This document shows, piece by piece, positions 1-11,912 of a stretch of DNA of 64,000 nt. A program made the position numbers and the translations under genes. Each line of letters starts with the position of its first letter. Within the stretch, counting starts at the first letter, position 1. The notes beneath the pieces were generated by a model that was not told the origin of the DNA, did no database searches, and worked only from the letters and a program-made list of their open reading frames with translations. The stretch covers positions 248,001 to 312,000 of the forward strand of contig NZ_SWMS01000006.1 in assembly GCF_005146945.1 (NCBI RefSeq). Reading direction: 5' to 3'. The stretch is from Prauserella endophytica (GTDB taxonomy: Bacteria; Actinomycetota; Actinomycetes; Mycobacteriales; Pseudonocardiaceae).

Positions 1-693
1 CGGCTGCTGCTCGACGCGCTCGGCGCGTACGGCACCCTCGAGGAGTTCGTGCCGCTCGACGTGTCAGAGTCGGCGCTGGCCGAGGCCGCCGACGCGATCG
101 CGCGCGACTACCCGGCGCTCACCGTGCGCGGGGTGGTCGGCGACTTCACCGAGCACCTGGGGCTCCTGCCGGGTGAGCGGCCGAGGATCGTGGCCTTCCT
201 CGGCGGCACCATCGGCAACTTCCTGCCCGCCGACCGCGCGAAGTTCCTGCGCTCGGTGCGCGACGTGCTGACCGAGGGGGAGTGGCTGCTGCTCGGCACC
301 GACCTGGTGAAGGAGGAGGGCACGCTCGTGCGCGCCTACGACGACGCGCAGGGCGTGACGGCCGAGTTCAACCGCAACGTGCTGCGAGTGCTCAACGAGC
401 GGCTCGGGGCGGACTTCGATCCGGCGGCGTTCGAGCACGTGTCCCACTGGGACGCGGAGAACGAGTGGATCGAGATGCGCCTGCGTGCGCGTGCGGACAC
501 CCGCGTGCATATTCCCGGCGCGGGCATGGAGGTGACGTTCGCGGCGGGGGAGCACGTGCGCACGGAGATCTCGGCGAAGTTCCGGCCAGAGGGCGTGCGG
601 GCCGAGCTGGCCGACGCGGGACTCGCGGTCGAGCGCTGGTGGACCGATGAGCGGGGATTGTTCGGCGTGTCGCTCTCGCGCGCCGTCTCCTGA
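1..693 (+). CDS. egtD: L-histidine N-alpha-methyltransferase EgtD (3' part)
   Basis: EgtD trimethylates histidine to hercynine with SAM, an early step of ergothioneine synthesis in the cytosol. The reading frame is open from base 1, so the start lies outside the window; about 230 C-terminal residues are present of roughly 320 in the family. Visible family signatures are FVPLDVSE, the glycine-rich FLGGTIGNFLP SAM region, LLLGTDLVK, AYDDAQGVTAEFNRNVL and IEMRLRA, then a conserved RWWTD close to the C-terminus. It matches mycobacterial EgtD almost segment by segment from memory. The other egt genes, if clustered, would lie upstream of the window. Confidence 0.93.
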   Translation, partial: RLLLDALGAYGTLEEFVPLDVSESALAEAADAIARDYPALTVRGVVGDFTEHLGLLPGERPRIVAFLGGTIGNFLPADRAKFLRSVRDVLTEGEWLLLGTDLVKEEGTLVRAYDDAQGVTAEFNRNVLRVLNERLGADFDPAAFEHVSHWDAENEWIEMRLRARADTRVHIPGAGMEVTFAAGEHVRTEISAKFRPEGVRAELADAGLAVERWWTDERGLFGVSLSRAVS

Positions 694-717
694 GGCCCCT
701 CATGATCGAATAGGAGC

Positions 718-1212
718 ATGCGCAACCCACTACCGGTGCTCGCCCGTGCGCTGGGCAAGCGCCCGTGGCTGATGAAACTCGCCTCCGCGATCGTCTGGGC
801 GGACCACAGGCTGCACAGGGTGTCGCGGGGGCGGGCCAGCCTGGTCGGGATCGCGGGCCTGCCGTCGTTGCGGCTCACGACGCTGGGCCGCAAGTCGGGC
901 CTGCCCCGCGACACCAACCTGCTCTACTTCCCCCACGGCTCCGACTACGTGGTGACCGGGTCGAACTGGGGCAGGGAGCGCGATCCGGCGTGGACGTTCA
1001 ACCTCCGCGCGCACCCGGAGGCGACGGTGCTCGTGCGCGGCCGGAAAGTAGCCACCAGGGCCAGGGAGCTCAAGGGCCACGAGCGCGACGCGATGTGGCG
1101 CGAGCTGACCGGCTTCTGGCCCGGCTACGAGATGGAGCGCGCAGAAGCGGGCCGCGAGCTGCCGATCTTCGTCCTCTCGCCGAGTGACCCACCAACGGGC
1201 GAACAACCCTGA
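718..1212 (+). CDS. Ddn-like F420-dependent nitroreductase family protein
   Basis: A 164-residue protein of the deazaflavin (F420)-dependent nitroreductase/DUF385 family, split-barrel fold. Family members bind F420 and reduce quinones or other substrates at the membrane. The core motif LRLTTLGRKSGLPRDTNLLY, followed by VVTGSNWGRERDPAWTFNLRAHPEA, is the typical cofactor-binding section. The ATG at 718 lies 24 bp after egtD; a TAGGAG lies unusually close in front of it. A role in redox metabolism beside egtD is plausible, but the substrate cannot be told from sequence. Confidence 0.8.
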   Translation: MRNPLPVLARALGKRPWLMKLASAIVWADHRLHRVSRGRASLVGIAGLPSLRLTTLGRKSGLPRDTNLLYFPHGSDYVVTGSNWGRERDPAWTFNLRAHPEATVLVRGRKVATRARELKGHERDAMWRELTGFWPGYEMERAEAGRELPIFVLSPSDPPTGEQP

Positions 1213-1296
1213 ACCAGCCCTTCGGGTGGCAGCCCGGCGCAGCGCGCTGTGCCATTCTTCGCCGTGGTTACCGGCGACGGCATCGAAGGGGAACGG

Positions 1297-2874
1297 GTGC
1301 GCAAGGCAAGTAGAGCCGCGGCTGGAGTCGGCACACTGCTCGTGGGGGTGGCGCTCGCGGGCGTCCCGGGAACGGCGGCGGCCCAGGGACAGGCGAAGAT
1401 CACGTGGGAGTCGTGCGAGCAGGCGCGGGTGGCACAGGCGCCGGGGACGTACAGCTGTGCGACCTACCGCGTGCCGATCGACCACGACAACGCCGCGCTC
1501 GGCACGATGGACCTCGCGCTCATGCGCCGGGAGGCGAACAAGCCGGACCAGAAGCTCGGGTCGCTGTTCCTCAACCCCGGCGGTCCCGGCGCCTCCGGTG
1601 TCACGATGCCGATGTCGGCCGACCAGTTCTTCGAGCCGGCGGTGCTCGACCGGTTCGACATCATCGGTTTCGACCCGCGCGGCGTGGGCGACTCGACTCC
1701 GCTGCGCTGCTTCACCACGTCCGAGGACGCCGAGGACGTCCAGGCACGGCTCGTGCCCGTGCCGTCGACGCGGCAGGAGATCTCCGACGCGCTGAGCACC
1801 TACCGGGACTACGGCGAGTTCTGCCAGCGCAACGCGGGCTCCCTGCTGGAGCACATGTCCACACAGGACGTGGCGAGGGACCTCGACGTGCTGCGCGACG
1901 CGGTCGGCGACGAGAAGCTGAACTACGTCGGGTTCTCCTACGGCACGCTGCTCGGTGCCACCTACGCGAACCTCTTCCCCGACAGGGTCCGGACGATGGT
2001 GCTCGACGGCAACGTCGACCCGGCGCTGCGCACGAGCGACGGACTGCGCTACGACCAGCAGCGGGCAGAGGGCTTCGAGCACGCGCTGGACGCGTTCCTG
2101 ACCGAATGCGCCAAGGCGCGGACGCAGTGCGCCTTCGGCGAGGGCAACCCGAGGCAGAAGTTCGACGAGCTGCTGCGCGGCATCCGGCAGCAGCCGGTGA
2201 ACCTGCCGGACGGCTCGTCGGTGGACCTCAACTCGTTCATCAGCGGCATCGGCGGCACGCTGTACTCGCCGAGCTCGTTCGCGGGGCTCGCCGAGGATCT
2301 CCAGCAGCTCTACGGCGTGGTGAAGCCGCCGCCGAACACGGCGCCGAAGGTGGTGAACGCGCGCGATCTGGGCACGCTGCTCAACCCGAAGCAGAAGGTG
2401 CACCACGACGTCCGGCCGGAGAGTGAGTACACCTCCGACGACTCGTACTTCGCCGTGAACTGCGCGGACAAGCCGTTCGGCTACCCGTCCGGGCAGCTGC
2501 CCGAGATCGCGGCCCGTTGGGAGAAGACCGCGCCGGCGTTCGGCCGGTTCCAGGCGTTCGCCGACCCGGCAGCGTGCCCGCTGTGGAAGGGCGGCAAGGA
2601 GACCTACCGGGGCCCGTGGAACGCCGCCACCGAGAACCCGGTGCTCGTGGTCGGCAACTACTACGACCCGGCGACGCGCTACGAGTTCTCCAAGCGCATG
2701 GCGGACGAGCTGGGCTACTCGCGGCTGCTGTCGGTGAACGCCTTCGGTCACTGCATCCTCGGCGACTCCGGGGGAGTGGACCGCGCGGTGTCGGACTACC
2801 TGGTGAACCTGACGGTGCCGCCGCGCGGCAAGGTCTACCAGCCGGACACGCGACCCTTCGACGCCCCGCAGTAG
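1297..2874 (+). CDS. Secreted alpha/beta-hydrolase, tripeptidyl aminopeptidase/Hip1-like
   Basis: A 525-residue exported serine hydrolase of the S33 tripeptidyl-aminopeptidase family, which includes mycobacterial Hip1/CaeA and Streptomyces Tap. The GTG at 1297 is chosen because GAAGGGGAA lies just upstream and it gives a clean signal peptide (MRKASRAAAG, hydrophobic core, cleavage near GTAAA-QG). An upstream GTG at 1249 would bury the signal. Visible motifs are the oxyanion segment NPGGPGASG, the nucleophile elbow GFSYGTLLG (Ser214), the acid region YYDPATRY and the histidine of FGHCIL (about residue 485). Likely cell-wall or extracellular, acting on peptides or envelope proteins. Confidence 0.87.
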   Translation: MRKASRAAAGVGTLLVGVALAGVPGTAAAQGQAKITWESCEQARVAQAPGTYSCATYRVPIDHDNAALGTMDLALMRREANKPDQKLGSLFLNPGGPGASGVTMPMSADQFFEPAVLDRFDIIGFDPRGVGDSTPLRCFTTSEDAEDVQARLVPVPSTRQEISDALSTYRDYGEFCQRNAGSLLEHMSTQDVARDLDVLRDAVGDEKLNYVGFSYGTLLGATYANLFPDRVRTMVLDGNVDPALRTSDGLRYDQQRAEGFEHALDAFLTECAKARTQCAFGEGNPRQKFDELLRGIRQQPVNLPDGSSVDLNSFISGIGGTLYSPSSFAGLAEDLQQLYGVVKPPPNTAPKVVNARDLGTLLNPKQKVHHDVRPESEYTSDDSYFAVNCADKPFGYPSGQLPEIAARWEKTAPAFGRFQAFADPAACPLWKGGKETYRGPWNAATENPVLVVGNYYDPATRYEFSKRMADELGYSRLLSVNAFGHCILGDSGGVDRAVSDYLVNLTVPPRGKVYQPDTRPFDAPQ

Positions 2875-2886
2875 TGCGGGGTCCGG

Positions 2887-2919
2887 GGCCCGTGCGGTGA
2901 GGGACGCACCGCACGGGCC
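2887..2919. terminator. Hairpin between convergent genes
   Basis: An inverted repeat with 12-bp arms (GGCCCGTGCGGT and its complement) around a 9-nt loop. It lies between the hydrolase stop and the end of the convergent MMPL gene, so it can terminate transcription from both sides. Confidence 0.7.
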
Positions 2920-2931
2920 TCTTCGTGCGCG

Positions 2932-5160
2932 CTACCTCCCGGCGGCCACCGGAAGGCGCCCGCCGGGCGCGGCGTCCGGTTCCGCCTCGGAGATCCCGAA
3001 GCGCTCGTGCGCCCGGCGCAGCACCGGCGGCGCCCACCAGTTCGCGCCACCGGCCAGCCGCATGAACGCGGGCAGCAGGATGCCCCGGATCAGCAGCGCG
3101 TCCACCAGCACCGCCACGGCCATGCCGACGCCGATCATCTTGAGGTACACCACGCCGCCCGTGGCGTACACCGCGAACGACGCCGCGAGGATCACGGCCG
3201 CGGTGGTGATGAGCGGCGCGCTGCGCTGCAGGCCCAGCGGCACCGCCGCTCGGCTGTCTCCCGTGCGCAGGTACTCCTCCCTGATGCGCGAGACGATGAA
3301 CACCTCGTAGTCCATCGACAGCCCGTAGACGATGCAGAACATCAGGATCGGGATGCTGGACTCGAGGGTGCCGGTCGCGGTGAAGCCGAGCAGCCCGGAG
3401 AGGTTGCCGTCCTGGAAGACCCACACCAGGACTCCGAACATCACGCCCATGCTGAGCAGGTTCAGCACGGTCGCCTTCAGCGGCAGCAGCACGCTGCCGG
3501 TCATCAGGAACAGGATCACGAAGGTCAGCACCAGGATCGTCGCGAGCACCAGCGGCATGCGCTCGGTCATGTCGGTGCGCCAGTCGACCATCTCCGCGGG
3601 TGTGCCGCCGATCAGCACGTCGAACGGCGCCCCGACCGCGCGCACGCTCGCGACGAGGTCCACGGGGTCGCCTTCGAGCGCCTGCTGGGCTGGGATGGCG
3701 ACGAGGAACGTCCCGCCGTCCGCGGTGAACCGGCCCGGGTCCACGGCGGCCGAGATGCGCTCGCCGTCCACAAAGGATCCTTCGGCGGCGTCGACCTGGG
3801 TGATGCCGTCCACTTCGGACAACGCTGCGGCATAGCCGGCGACGTCGCCTCTCCCGGCGGTGGGAGCGACGAGGTAGAGCGCGTCGGACTCCTCCTGCGC
3901 GAACCCGGCCCTGATCTCGTCGGCGGTTGCCCGGCTGCTGGAGTCGGCGGGCAGGATCCGCGCGTCGGGCATCCCGAACCGCAGCCCGGTGACGGGTGCG
4001 GACAGCACGAGCACGAGCAGCAGCATCAGCCCGCCGGTGAGCGCGGGACGGCGCATCACGGCGTTCGCGAGGCGGTACCAGCCGCCGCGTTCCGTGTGCC
4101 TCGGCTCGCGGCCCGGCCGGTACGCGGCACGCCTGCCGAGCGTGGCGAGCGCGGCGGGCAGCAGCACCAGCGCTCCGCCGACCGCCGTGAGCACCACGAA
4201 CGCGCCGCCGTAGCCGAACGACCGCAGGAACGGCAGCGGGAACAACATCAGTGAGAGCAGCGAGATCGCCACGGTCAGCCCGCTGAACAGCACCGTGCGG
4301 CCCGCCGTCCGCACGGCGATGGTGACGGCGTCGCCGACGTTACGGCCGCGCGCGAGCTCCTCGCGAAAGCGCGCGATGAGGAACATGCAGTAGTCCACGC
4401 CCAGCGCGAGTCCCATGACGAGCGCGATGTTGGCGGCGAACGTGGACACGGTGGTGACCGAGGCGACGCCGCGCAGCGCGGCGAGCGTGCCGACGATCGA
4501 GAAGACGCCGACGCCCAGCGTCACGAGCGCGAGGGTCACGCGCCGGTAGAACAGCATCAGCAGCACGAACACCAGCGGGATCACGATGATCTCGGCGCGC
4601 AGGAAGTCCTGCCGGGACTCGGCGCCGATCTCGCGGAAAACCTCGTCCTGGCCCCCGGCCCGGACGTCGATCACGGTGCCGTCGCGGGCGTAGCGCTCGG
4701 CGAGCTCGCCGACGCGCTCGCGCGCCTCGTTCACGTCGCCGGGCACGCGGACCAGCACCAGCGCCTGCGTGCCGTCCTCGCTGCGCAGCGCCGGGCTATG
4801 GCCGCGCGACCAGTAGGAACCGGCCTCGGCGACGCCGGGCTCGGCGGCGATCGCGCGGGTGAGCTCCTCGCCCGCGGCGCGCACGCCCGCGTCGTCGACG
4901 GTGCCCTCGTTCGCGGTGACCAGGAAGGTCAGGTTGGGGTAGCCGGTGTCGAACTGCTCGGCGAGGGCGATCCTCGCCCGGTCGGATTCCGAGCCCGGAG
5001 CGTCGATCCGCGACAGCGACAGCGCGTTCAGCGCACCGGCGCCGAAGGCGCCGGACAGGAGGGTGACGAGGACGCCGACGGTGAGCACCCATCGTCGGCG
5101 GCGCACGGTGAACCGGCCCAGCCGCTCCAGGGCGGACGGGCGGGGAAACGGTCTGGACAC
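2932..5160 (-). CDS. MMPL-family RND transporter
   Basis: A 742-residue membrane exporter of the MMPL (HAE2) branch of the RND superfamily. Members export lipids, siderophores or drugs across the inner membrane using the proton gradient. A first TM segment follows RRRRWVLTVGVL, with an extracytoplasmic loop to about residue 190, a TM bundle holding ALGVDYCMFLIARFREE, a second loop, then a second bundle with GLSMDYEVFIVSRIREE; the membrane Asp-Tyr pairs are the family's proton-relay signature. GTG start with GAGGAG upstream. It is divergent from a TetR gene across a 112-bp region with two operator-like repeats, so the TetR very likely controls it. Substrate unknown. Confidence 0.9.
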   Translation of the reverse strand: MSRPFPRPSALERLGRFTVRRRRWVLTVGVLVTLLSGAFGAGALNALSLSRIDAPGSESDRARIALAEQFDTGYPNLTFLVTANEGTVDDAGVRAAGEELTRAIAAEPGVAEAGSYWSRGHSPALRSEDGTQALVLVRVPGDVNEARERVGELAERYARDGTVIDVRAGGQDEVFREIGAESRQDFLRAEIIVIPLVFVLLMLFYRRVTLALVTLGVGVFSIVGTLAALRGVASVTTVSTFAANIALVMGLALGVDYCMFLIARFREELARGRNVGDAVTIAVRTAGRTVLFSGLTVAISLLSLMLFPLPFLRSFGYGGAFVVLTAVGGALVLLPAALATLGRRAAYRPGREPRHTERGGWYRLANAVMRRPALTGGLMLLLVLVLSAPVTGLRFGMPDARILPADSSSRATADEIRAGFAQEESDALYLVAPTAGRGDVAGYAAALSEVDGITQVDAAEGSFVDGERISAAVDPGRFTADGGTFLVAIPAQQALEGDPVDLVASVRAVGAPFDVLIGGTPAEMVDWRTDMTERMPLVLATILVLTFVILFLMTGSVLLPLKATVLNLLSMGVMFGVLVWVFQDGNLSGLLGFTATGTLESSIPILMFCIVYGLSMDYEVFIVSRIREEYLRTGDSRAAVPLGLQRSAPLITTAAVILAASFAVYATGGVVYLKMIGVGMAVAVLVDALLIRGILLPAFMRLAGGANWWAPPVLRRAHERFGISEAEPDAAPGGRLPVAAGR

Positions 5161-5199
5161 GGGTTGTTCTCCTCGGGAGGCGCTAAGCTGAAGAAAAGG

Positions 5200-5240
5200 C
5201 GAGTGATCGCTCGTGTTCGAAATTACGAGTGATTGCTCGT
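5200..5240. promoter_or_regulatory. Tandem TetR operators between mmpL and tetR
   Basis: Two copies of CGAGTGATYGCTCGT, at 5200-5214 and 5226-5240, start 26 bp apart. Each is an imperfect palindrome with perfect outer arms (ACGAG/CTCGT in the second copy). They sit between the divergent exporter and TetR starts, as expected for an autoregulated repressor. Confidence 0.78.
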
Positions 5241-5272
5241 ATTTGTCAACCAGCGCGAGAGGTGATGCCGGG

Positions 5273-5887
5273 GTGGCGGGTCAGCAACCGGAGCGCAAGC
5301 GGCAGGAACGCGGCCGGCGAAGGATGGAACAGCTCGCGGACGCGGCGGCGGAGGTGTTCGCCGAGACCGGGTACGCGAAGGCGACGACCAACGCCATCGC
5401 GGCGAGGGCGGGTGTCTCGCCCGGCACGCTCTACCAGTTCTTCGCCAACAAGGAGGCGATCGCCGAGGTGCTGGCGCAGCGGTACCGCGCGGCGCTGCAG
5501 GCCGCGCACGACAAGGCGTTCGACCCCGGCTTCGCGACGTTGCCGCTACCGGACCTGATCGACCGCATGATCGGGCCGATGATCGAGGTGAACGTGGCGA
5601 ACCCGGGTTTCAAGGCGCTGTTCAACGCCGCCGACATGCCCGAGCGTCTCGCGGCGCCGACGCGGCAGCTGCACCAGGCGGTGGTCGGCAAGATCGCGGA
5701 GGTGCTCGCGACCCGCGCGCCCGATATGTCCGAGGAGAGCGTGCGGACCACGGCGGTGGTGGCGACGCAGATCTTCGGTGCGCTGCTGAACACGGTCGTC
5801 GCCGCGCCGGAGGCTGAGCGGGAGGTCTGGATCACCGAGCTGAAACGCGCCCTGCGCGGCTACCTGGAGCCGATCATCGGCGCATGA
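5273..5887 (+). CDS. TetR/AcrR-family regulator of the MMPL exporter
   Basis: A 204-residue TetR-type repressor. The N-terminal HTH reads AAAEVFAETGYAKATTNAIA then AGVSPGTLYQFFANKEAI, the canonical recognition-helix region; the C-terminal ligand domain is variable. The GTG at 5273 with GAGAGG upstream is preferred over the in-frame GTG at 5213, which lies inside the first operator repeat. Divergent from the MMPL exporter and likely represses both promoters until it binds a ligand. Confidence 0.88.
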   Translation: MAGQQPERKRQERGRRRMEQLADAAAEVFAETGYAKATTNAIAARAGVSPGTLYQFFANKEAIAEVLAQRYRAALQAAHDKAFDPGFATLPLPDLIDRMIGPMIEVNVANPGFKALFNAADMPERLAAPTRQLHQAVVGKIAEVLATRAPDMSEESVRTTAVVATQIFGALLNTVVAAPEAEREVWITELKRALRGYLEPIIGA

Positions 5888-5896
5888 GAGCGTGGC

Positions 5897-6607
5897 TCAG
5901 CCGACCGCGGCACGGACGAGCAGCGCCAGCGCGCTGCCCCCGGCGATCACGAGCACCGCGACGCGCATGCGGCCACCGTCGAGGAAGCGGCGCGCGGGGC
6001 CGGAGAGCAGGAACCCGGCCAGCAGGAACGGCAACAGCCACGCCGCGAACGCGAAGTGCGTGACGTGCACCTGACCACCAAGGCCGAGTCCCACCAGGGA
6101 GAGCAGAGTGCCGAGGCCGAAGGTCGCGGCGAGCGTCGCGCGGATCGTCGGGCCCGGGGAGTGCTGGTACAGCAGGGCGATCGGCGGGCCGCCGATCGAG
6201 GCCGCGGTGCTGAACGCGCCGCTCGCGACCCCGGCGACCAGCAGCGGGCCCCGTGTCGGCCGGGGCCGCCACGACAGCACCGACAGCACCACGCACGCGA
6301 GCACGGCCGCGCCCACGACCGCCGAGAACGGGCGTTCGGCGAGCGTCGCCACCGCGAGCACGCCGAGCGCCGTGCCAGGAACCCTGCCGAGCATCGCCCA
6401 GCCCACGCCGCTCCAGTCTGTGTCGCCGTGCTCCCGTGCCAGCGCCAGCAGGCCGTGCGCGCTGGCGATCAGCAGCAGCGGCACCGGCAGGAACCTCGGG
6501 TCGATCAGTGCGACCAGCGGCACCGCGACGAGGTTCATGCCGTAGCCGACCGCGCCCTGCACCAGCGCGCCGGCGAGCACCACCAGTCCCACGAGCACCT
6601 CGGGCAC
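5897..6607 (-). CDS. TauE/SafE-family membrane permease
   Basis: A 236-residue polytopic protein of the TauE/SafE (DUF81) family, whose members move sulfite, sulfoacetate or related organosulfur anions. The family signature is seen near the N-terminus (GALVQGAVGYGMNLVAVPL), with a second half-repeat (VAGVASGAFSTAASIGGPPI) around residues 125-150, giving the usual two-fold topology. GTG start preceded by GGAGGCGAGAAC. Tail-to-tail with the TetR gene. The anion transported cannot be assigned. Confidence 0.85.
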   Translation of the reverse strand: MPEVLVGLVVLAGALVQGAVGYGMNLVAVPLVALIDPRFLPVPLLLIASAHGLLALAREHGDTDWSGVGWAMLGRVPGTALGVLAVATLAERPFSAVVGAAVLACVVLSVLSWRPRPTRGPLLVAGVASGAFSTAASIGGPPIALLYQHSPGPTIRATLAATFGLGTLLSLVGLGLGGQVHVTHFAFAAWLLPFLLAGFLLSGPARRFLDGGRMRVAVLVIAGGSALALLVRAAVG

Positions 6608-6628
6608 GTTCTCGCCTCCGTATTCAGT

Positions 6629-6667
6629 GAGACGGCCCGGCTCCCCTGAGGGGAACCGGGCCGTCTC
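6629..6667 (-). terminator. Intrinsic terminator after aconitase
   Basis: An 18-bp inverted repeat with one mismatch (GAGACGGCCCGGCTCCCC against its complement) around TGA. It lies 16 bp past the acnA stop on the minus strand and ahead of the TauE gene. Confidence 0.78.
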
Positions 6668-6683
6668 ATGCCACTGGCACCGC

Positions 6684-9497
<2,814 letters not shown>

Positions 9498-9641
9498 GTC
9501 TAACTCCATGCGGCGGCGGTTCAGTCGGGTACGCAGGCCGAGTCTTGCGCACCCCCGTCGCGCCCGCAGAGGTGGGCTCGATGACGCCCTGCTGCCCTAA
9601 ACAGTACGCGTGTCCTTTTTTCGGTTCAAGGGGAGGTGGCG

Positions 9642-9676
9642 AAGGGCCCGGCACCACGACGTGGTACCGGGCCCTT
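9642..9676 (-). terminator. Terminator of the PQ-rich membrane protein gene
   Basis: A 17-bp inverted repeat (AAGGGCCCGGCACCACG and its near-complement, one mismatch) starting 15 bp beyond the stop of the minus-strand gene at 9692. The remaining bases up to acnA hold only its presumed promoter. Confidence 0.75.
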
Positions 9677-9691
9677 TCCGAGGAACGAAGA

Positions 9692-11188
9692 TCAGTTCGC
9701 GTTCTCGAGGATCGTCCTCAGGTCCTCCGGCTGCATGCTGCGCAGGAACGTCATGCCGAACTCGGTGAACGTGCGAATCGGGCTGACGTAGTGTTTGCCG
9801 TCCACCTCCGTGGTGACCACGCCGAGACCCTGCTCCATGATGCCGCCGCCCACGTTGGTGAAGATCTGCTGCAGCTCCGGCGGCATGTCCCCGTCGGTCT
9901 CGCCCGCCGCCATTGCCGCGAGCTGGTCGGCGCAGAGCCGGTCGGACTGGCCCTGGACGGTCATCGCGTAGCAGTCGCCGTCCTTGGTCAACTCGAACGT
10001 GCCCTGGCCCTCGATGTCCAGCTCCAGCGCCGTGATCGTGGCCCTGGTGCCGCCGGTGACCTCGCTGTTCTCGGTCTCCAGCCGCTTGATCTCCACGCCG
10101 GCGGGGGAGGGCTCGCCGAGCGCGTCGAGGAGCACGGGGCCGACGTCGTGCAGCACGCCCATCTCGTCCGGTGGGAGCAGCTCCACCACGCGCCGCAGGT
10201 CGCCGTCGAGCGCGGCCTGCACGGTCGCGCGCACGGCCTCGTCCGGCGAGCCGGCGCCGTTCGCCGGAATCGACTGCGCCGGCCACTCCTCGCCCGCCTC
10301 GAGCAGCGCGTAGTCGGCGATGCTGTAGAGCAGGCTCGGGTACCACTCGTCGCCGACCTTGACCGTCGCGATGCGGATCGGCTCGCCGGTCTCGCGCACC
10401 ACCTCGGCGATGTCGATCGTCTCGGTCTGGGGCTCCATCGAGGGGCCGCCCAGGTCGGCGCTCTCGAGCGCCAGGTCCCGGTACTCGTCGGCGAGCGGCA
10501 CCTGGCTTAGGTCCGACGTGAGCGTCAGCTTGCCGCCGGTGAGCTTGGTGATGGTCAGGTGGTCGTTGACCTGCTCGGCCTGCGACTCGTCGAACCTCAG
10601 GTTCTCGGTCTCGATCTGCAGCCCGGTGATCTGCTCAGGGTTCGCGTCCTGCGTGAGGATGCCGAGCCGCTTGAGCTCCCCGGTGACGTCGCCGATCGGG
10701 TCGGTGAACAGCGACGCCTCGGCCGGTGTGAGTGTGCCGAGCAAGCCGACGACGTCACCGCTGCCCAGCGCGGAGGCGAAGTTCATCGCCGCCTCGTTCG
10801 GCGTCGCCGCGCCGGAGGCCACGGAGTCGCTCTGCCAGAACGCGAACCAGCTGGCGACACCGCCGCCGGCCACCACGAGGGCGGCGACGAGCGCGATGAT
10901 CAGCCCCCGCTTGCGCTTCGCGGGCGGGCCCTGCTGCGGCGGCACCGGGAAGGCGTCCTGCTGCTGCCCGTAATAGCCCTGGTAGCCCTGGTAGCCCGGC
11001 TGCTGAGCGGTGGCCGGGTCGAACGGCTGCGGGTGGGGCTGCTGCGGATACTGGTGCTGCTGCCCGGGGTACTGCGCCTGGGCCGCCTGCGGGTCATGCG
11101 GGTACTGCTGGCCGCCGTAGGGCTGGCCAGGCGGATAGCCGCCCGGTTGCTGCGGGGACCACTGGTCCCCTTGGCCTGGACTGGTCAC
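9692..11188 (-). CDS. PQ-rich single-pass membrane protein, unknown function
   Basis: A 498-residue protein with a low-complexity N-terminus rich in Pro, Gln, Gly and Tyr (about residues 1-90), then KRKRG and one hydrophobic helix (LIIALVAALVVAGGGVASWFAF), then a large extracytoplasmic domain. The outer domain has repeated halves that begin like NEAAMNFASALGSGDVVGLL and PDEAVRATVQAALDGDLRRV, so it may be an internal duplication of a DUF4878-like fold. The GTG start overlaps the stop of the upstream four-TM gene (GTGA), showing translational coupling. Similar proteins are often labelled FliL-like, without support here. Confidence 0.72.
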   Translation of the reverse strand: MTSPGQGDQWSPQQPGGYPPGQPYGGQQYPHDPQAAQAQYPGQQHQYPQQPHPQPFDPATAQQPGYQGYQGYYGQQQDAFPVPPQQGPPAKRKRGLIIALVAALVVAGGGVASWFAFWQSDSVASGAATPNEAAMNFASALGSGDVVGLLGTLTPAEASLFTDPIGDVTGELKRLGILTQDANPEQITGLQIETENLRFDESQAEQVNDHLTITKLTGGKLTLTSDLSQVPLADEYRDLALESADLGGPSMEPQTETIDIAEVVRETGEPIRIATVKVGDEWYPSLLYSIADYALLEAGEEWPAQSIPANGAGSPDEAVRATVQAALDGDLRRVVELLPPDEMGVLHDVGPVLLDALGEPSPAGVEIKRLETENSEVTGGTRATITALELDIEGQGTFELTKDGDCYAMTVQGQSDRLCADQLAAMAAGETDGDMPPELQQIFTNVGGGIMEQGLGVVTTEVDGKHYVSPIRTFTEFGMTFLRSMQPEDLRTILENAN

Positions 11189-11691
11189 GGTCGCACACCT
11201 GCTCTTCCCTCTAGCGCGCTGTGCCGGTGCGGCGGGATGCCGCGGCGGGCGCCACGGACGGCGACGAGCACGCCGAGCGCCCCGCACAGCGCGATGGCCA
11301 TGCCTGTGGTGGTGGTGATCGGGCCGGTGGTCGTCACGCCGACGAACCGGCCCGGGCTGCCGCCTTGGACGACGGCGAGCAGCGAGACGGTTCCCACGAC
11401 GAGCGCGACGACCAGGGCCAGCGCCGCGCCCGTGCGCGGCAGCCGCAGGGCGAACAGCCCGGCGGCCACCGCGGACAGCAGCGGCACCGCGATCCACCCG
11501 GTGAGCAGCGCGGTGACGAGCGCGCTGTCCAGCAGGTCGAAATGCCCGACGAGGCCCACCGCGTGGTAGCTGCTGCGCTCGACCGTGCCCGAGTGGAACC
11601 ACGGCAGGAACGTCCCGGTGACGGCCACCGCCAGGCCCAGCGAGCAGAGCACCGCGAACGAGCTCGCGGCGACGCGCCGAGTGGCCGGCAT
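11185..11691 (-). CDS. Four-TM membrane protein, unknown
   Basis: A 168-residue protein with four predicted membrane helices (near residues 8-30, 55-80, 85-110 and 125-150) and a basic tail GARRGIPPHRHS. ATG start at 11691. Its TGA stop overlaps the GTG of the next gene by four bases, so it is made with the PQ-rich membrane protein and may partner it. No family is recognised. Confidence 0.7.
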   Translation of the reverse strand: MPATRRVAASSFAVLCSLGLAVAVTGTFLPWFHSGTVERSSYHAVGLVGHFDLLDSALVTALLTGWIAVPLLSAVAAGLFALRLPRTGAALALVVALVVGTVSLLAVVQGGSPGRFVGVTTTGPITTTTGMAIALCGALGVLVAVRGARRGIPPHRHSALEGRAGVRP

Positions 11692-11912
11692 GGCGGTACC
11701 CCCAGTGAGACGAACGATCCAGTGGTGAGACGCGGCGCGCCCCGTCCTCGTTTCCCCGGCGTGGTCACCGCCTGATCACGAATCGGCCACGCCCGATATC
11801 CCCCATTACGGGGAAATGTAACGCACGATGACGAAGTTTCAGGTGTGACGCCTGGTGTGGCTGTGCTCTGAGTGGCACAGTTTCTGCTGGACCATAAGGG
11901 GAGGTGGAGTCT

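Noticed and set aside
730-2751. Long minus-strand open frame (about 670 codons) opposite the nitroreductase and hydrolase genes
   Set aside because: A mirror frame caused by high GC; composition is Arg/Val/His-rich and without domains, while the plus-strand genes are clear.
9510-9690. tRNA-like TTCGGTTCAAG segment near 9620
   Set aside because: No cloverleaf or acceptor stem can be drawn around it; it is a chance T-loop-like string next to a terminator.
11760-11912. Possible c-di-AMP (ydaO) riboswitch before the RipA-like gene
   Set aside because: Such riboswitches precede some actinobacterial wall-hydrolase genes, but none of the conserved ydaO core segments is seen in this 150-bp leader.
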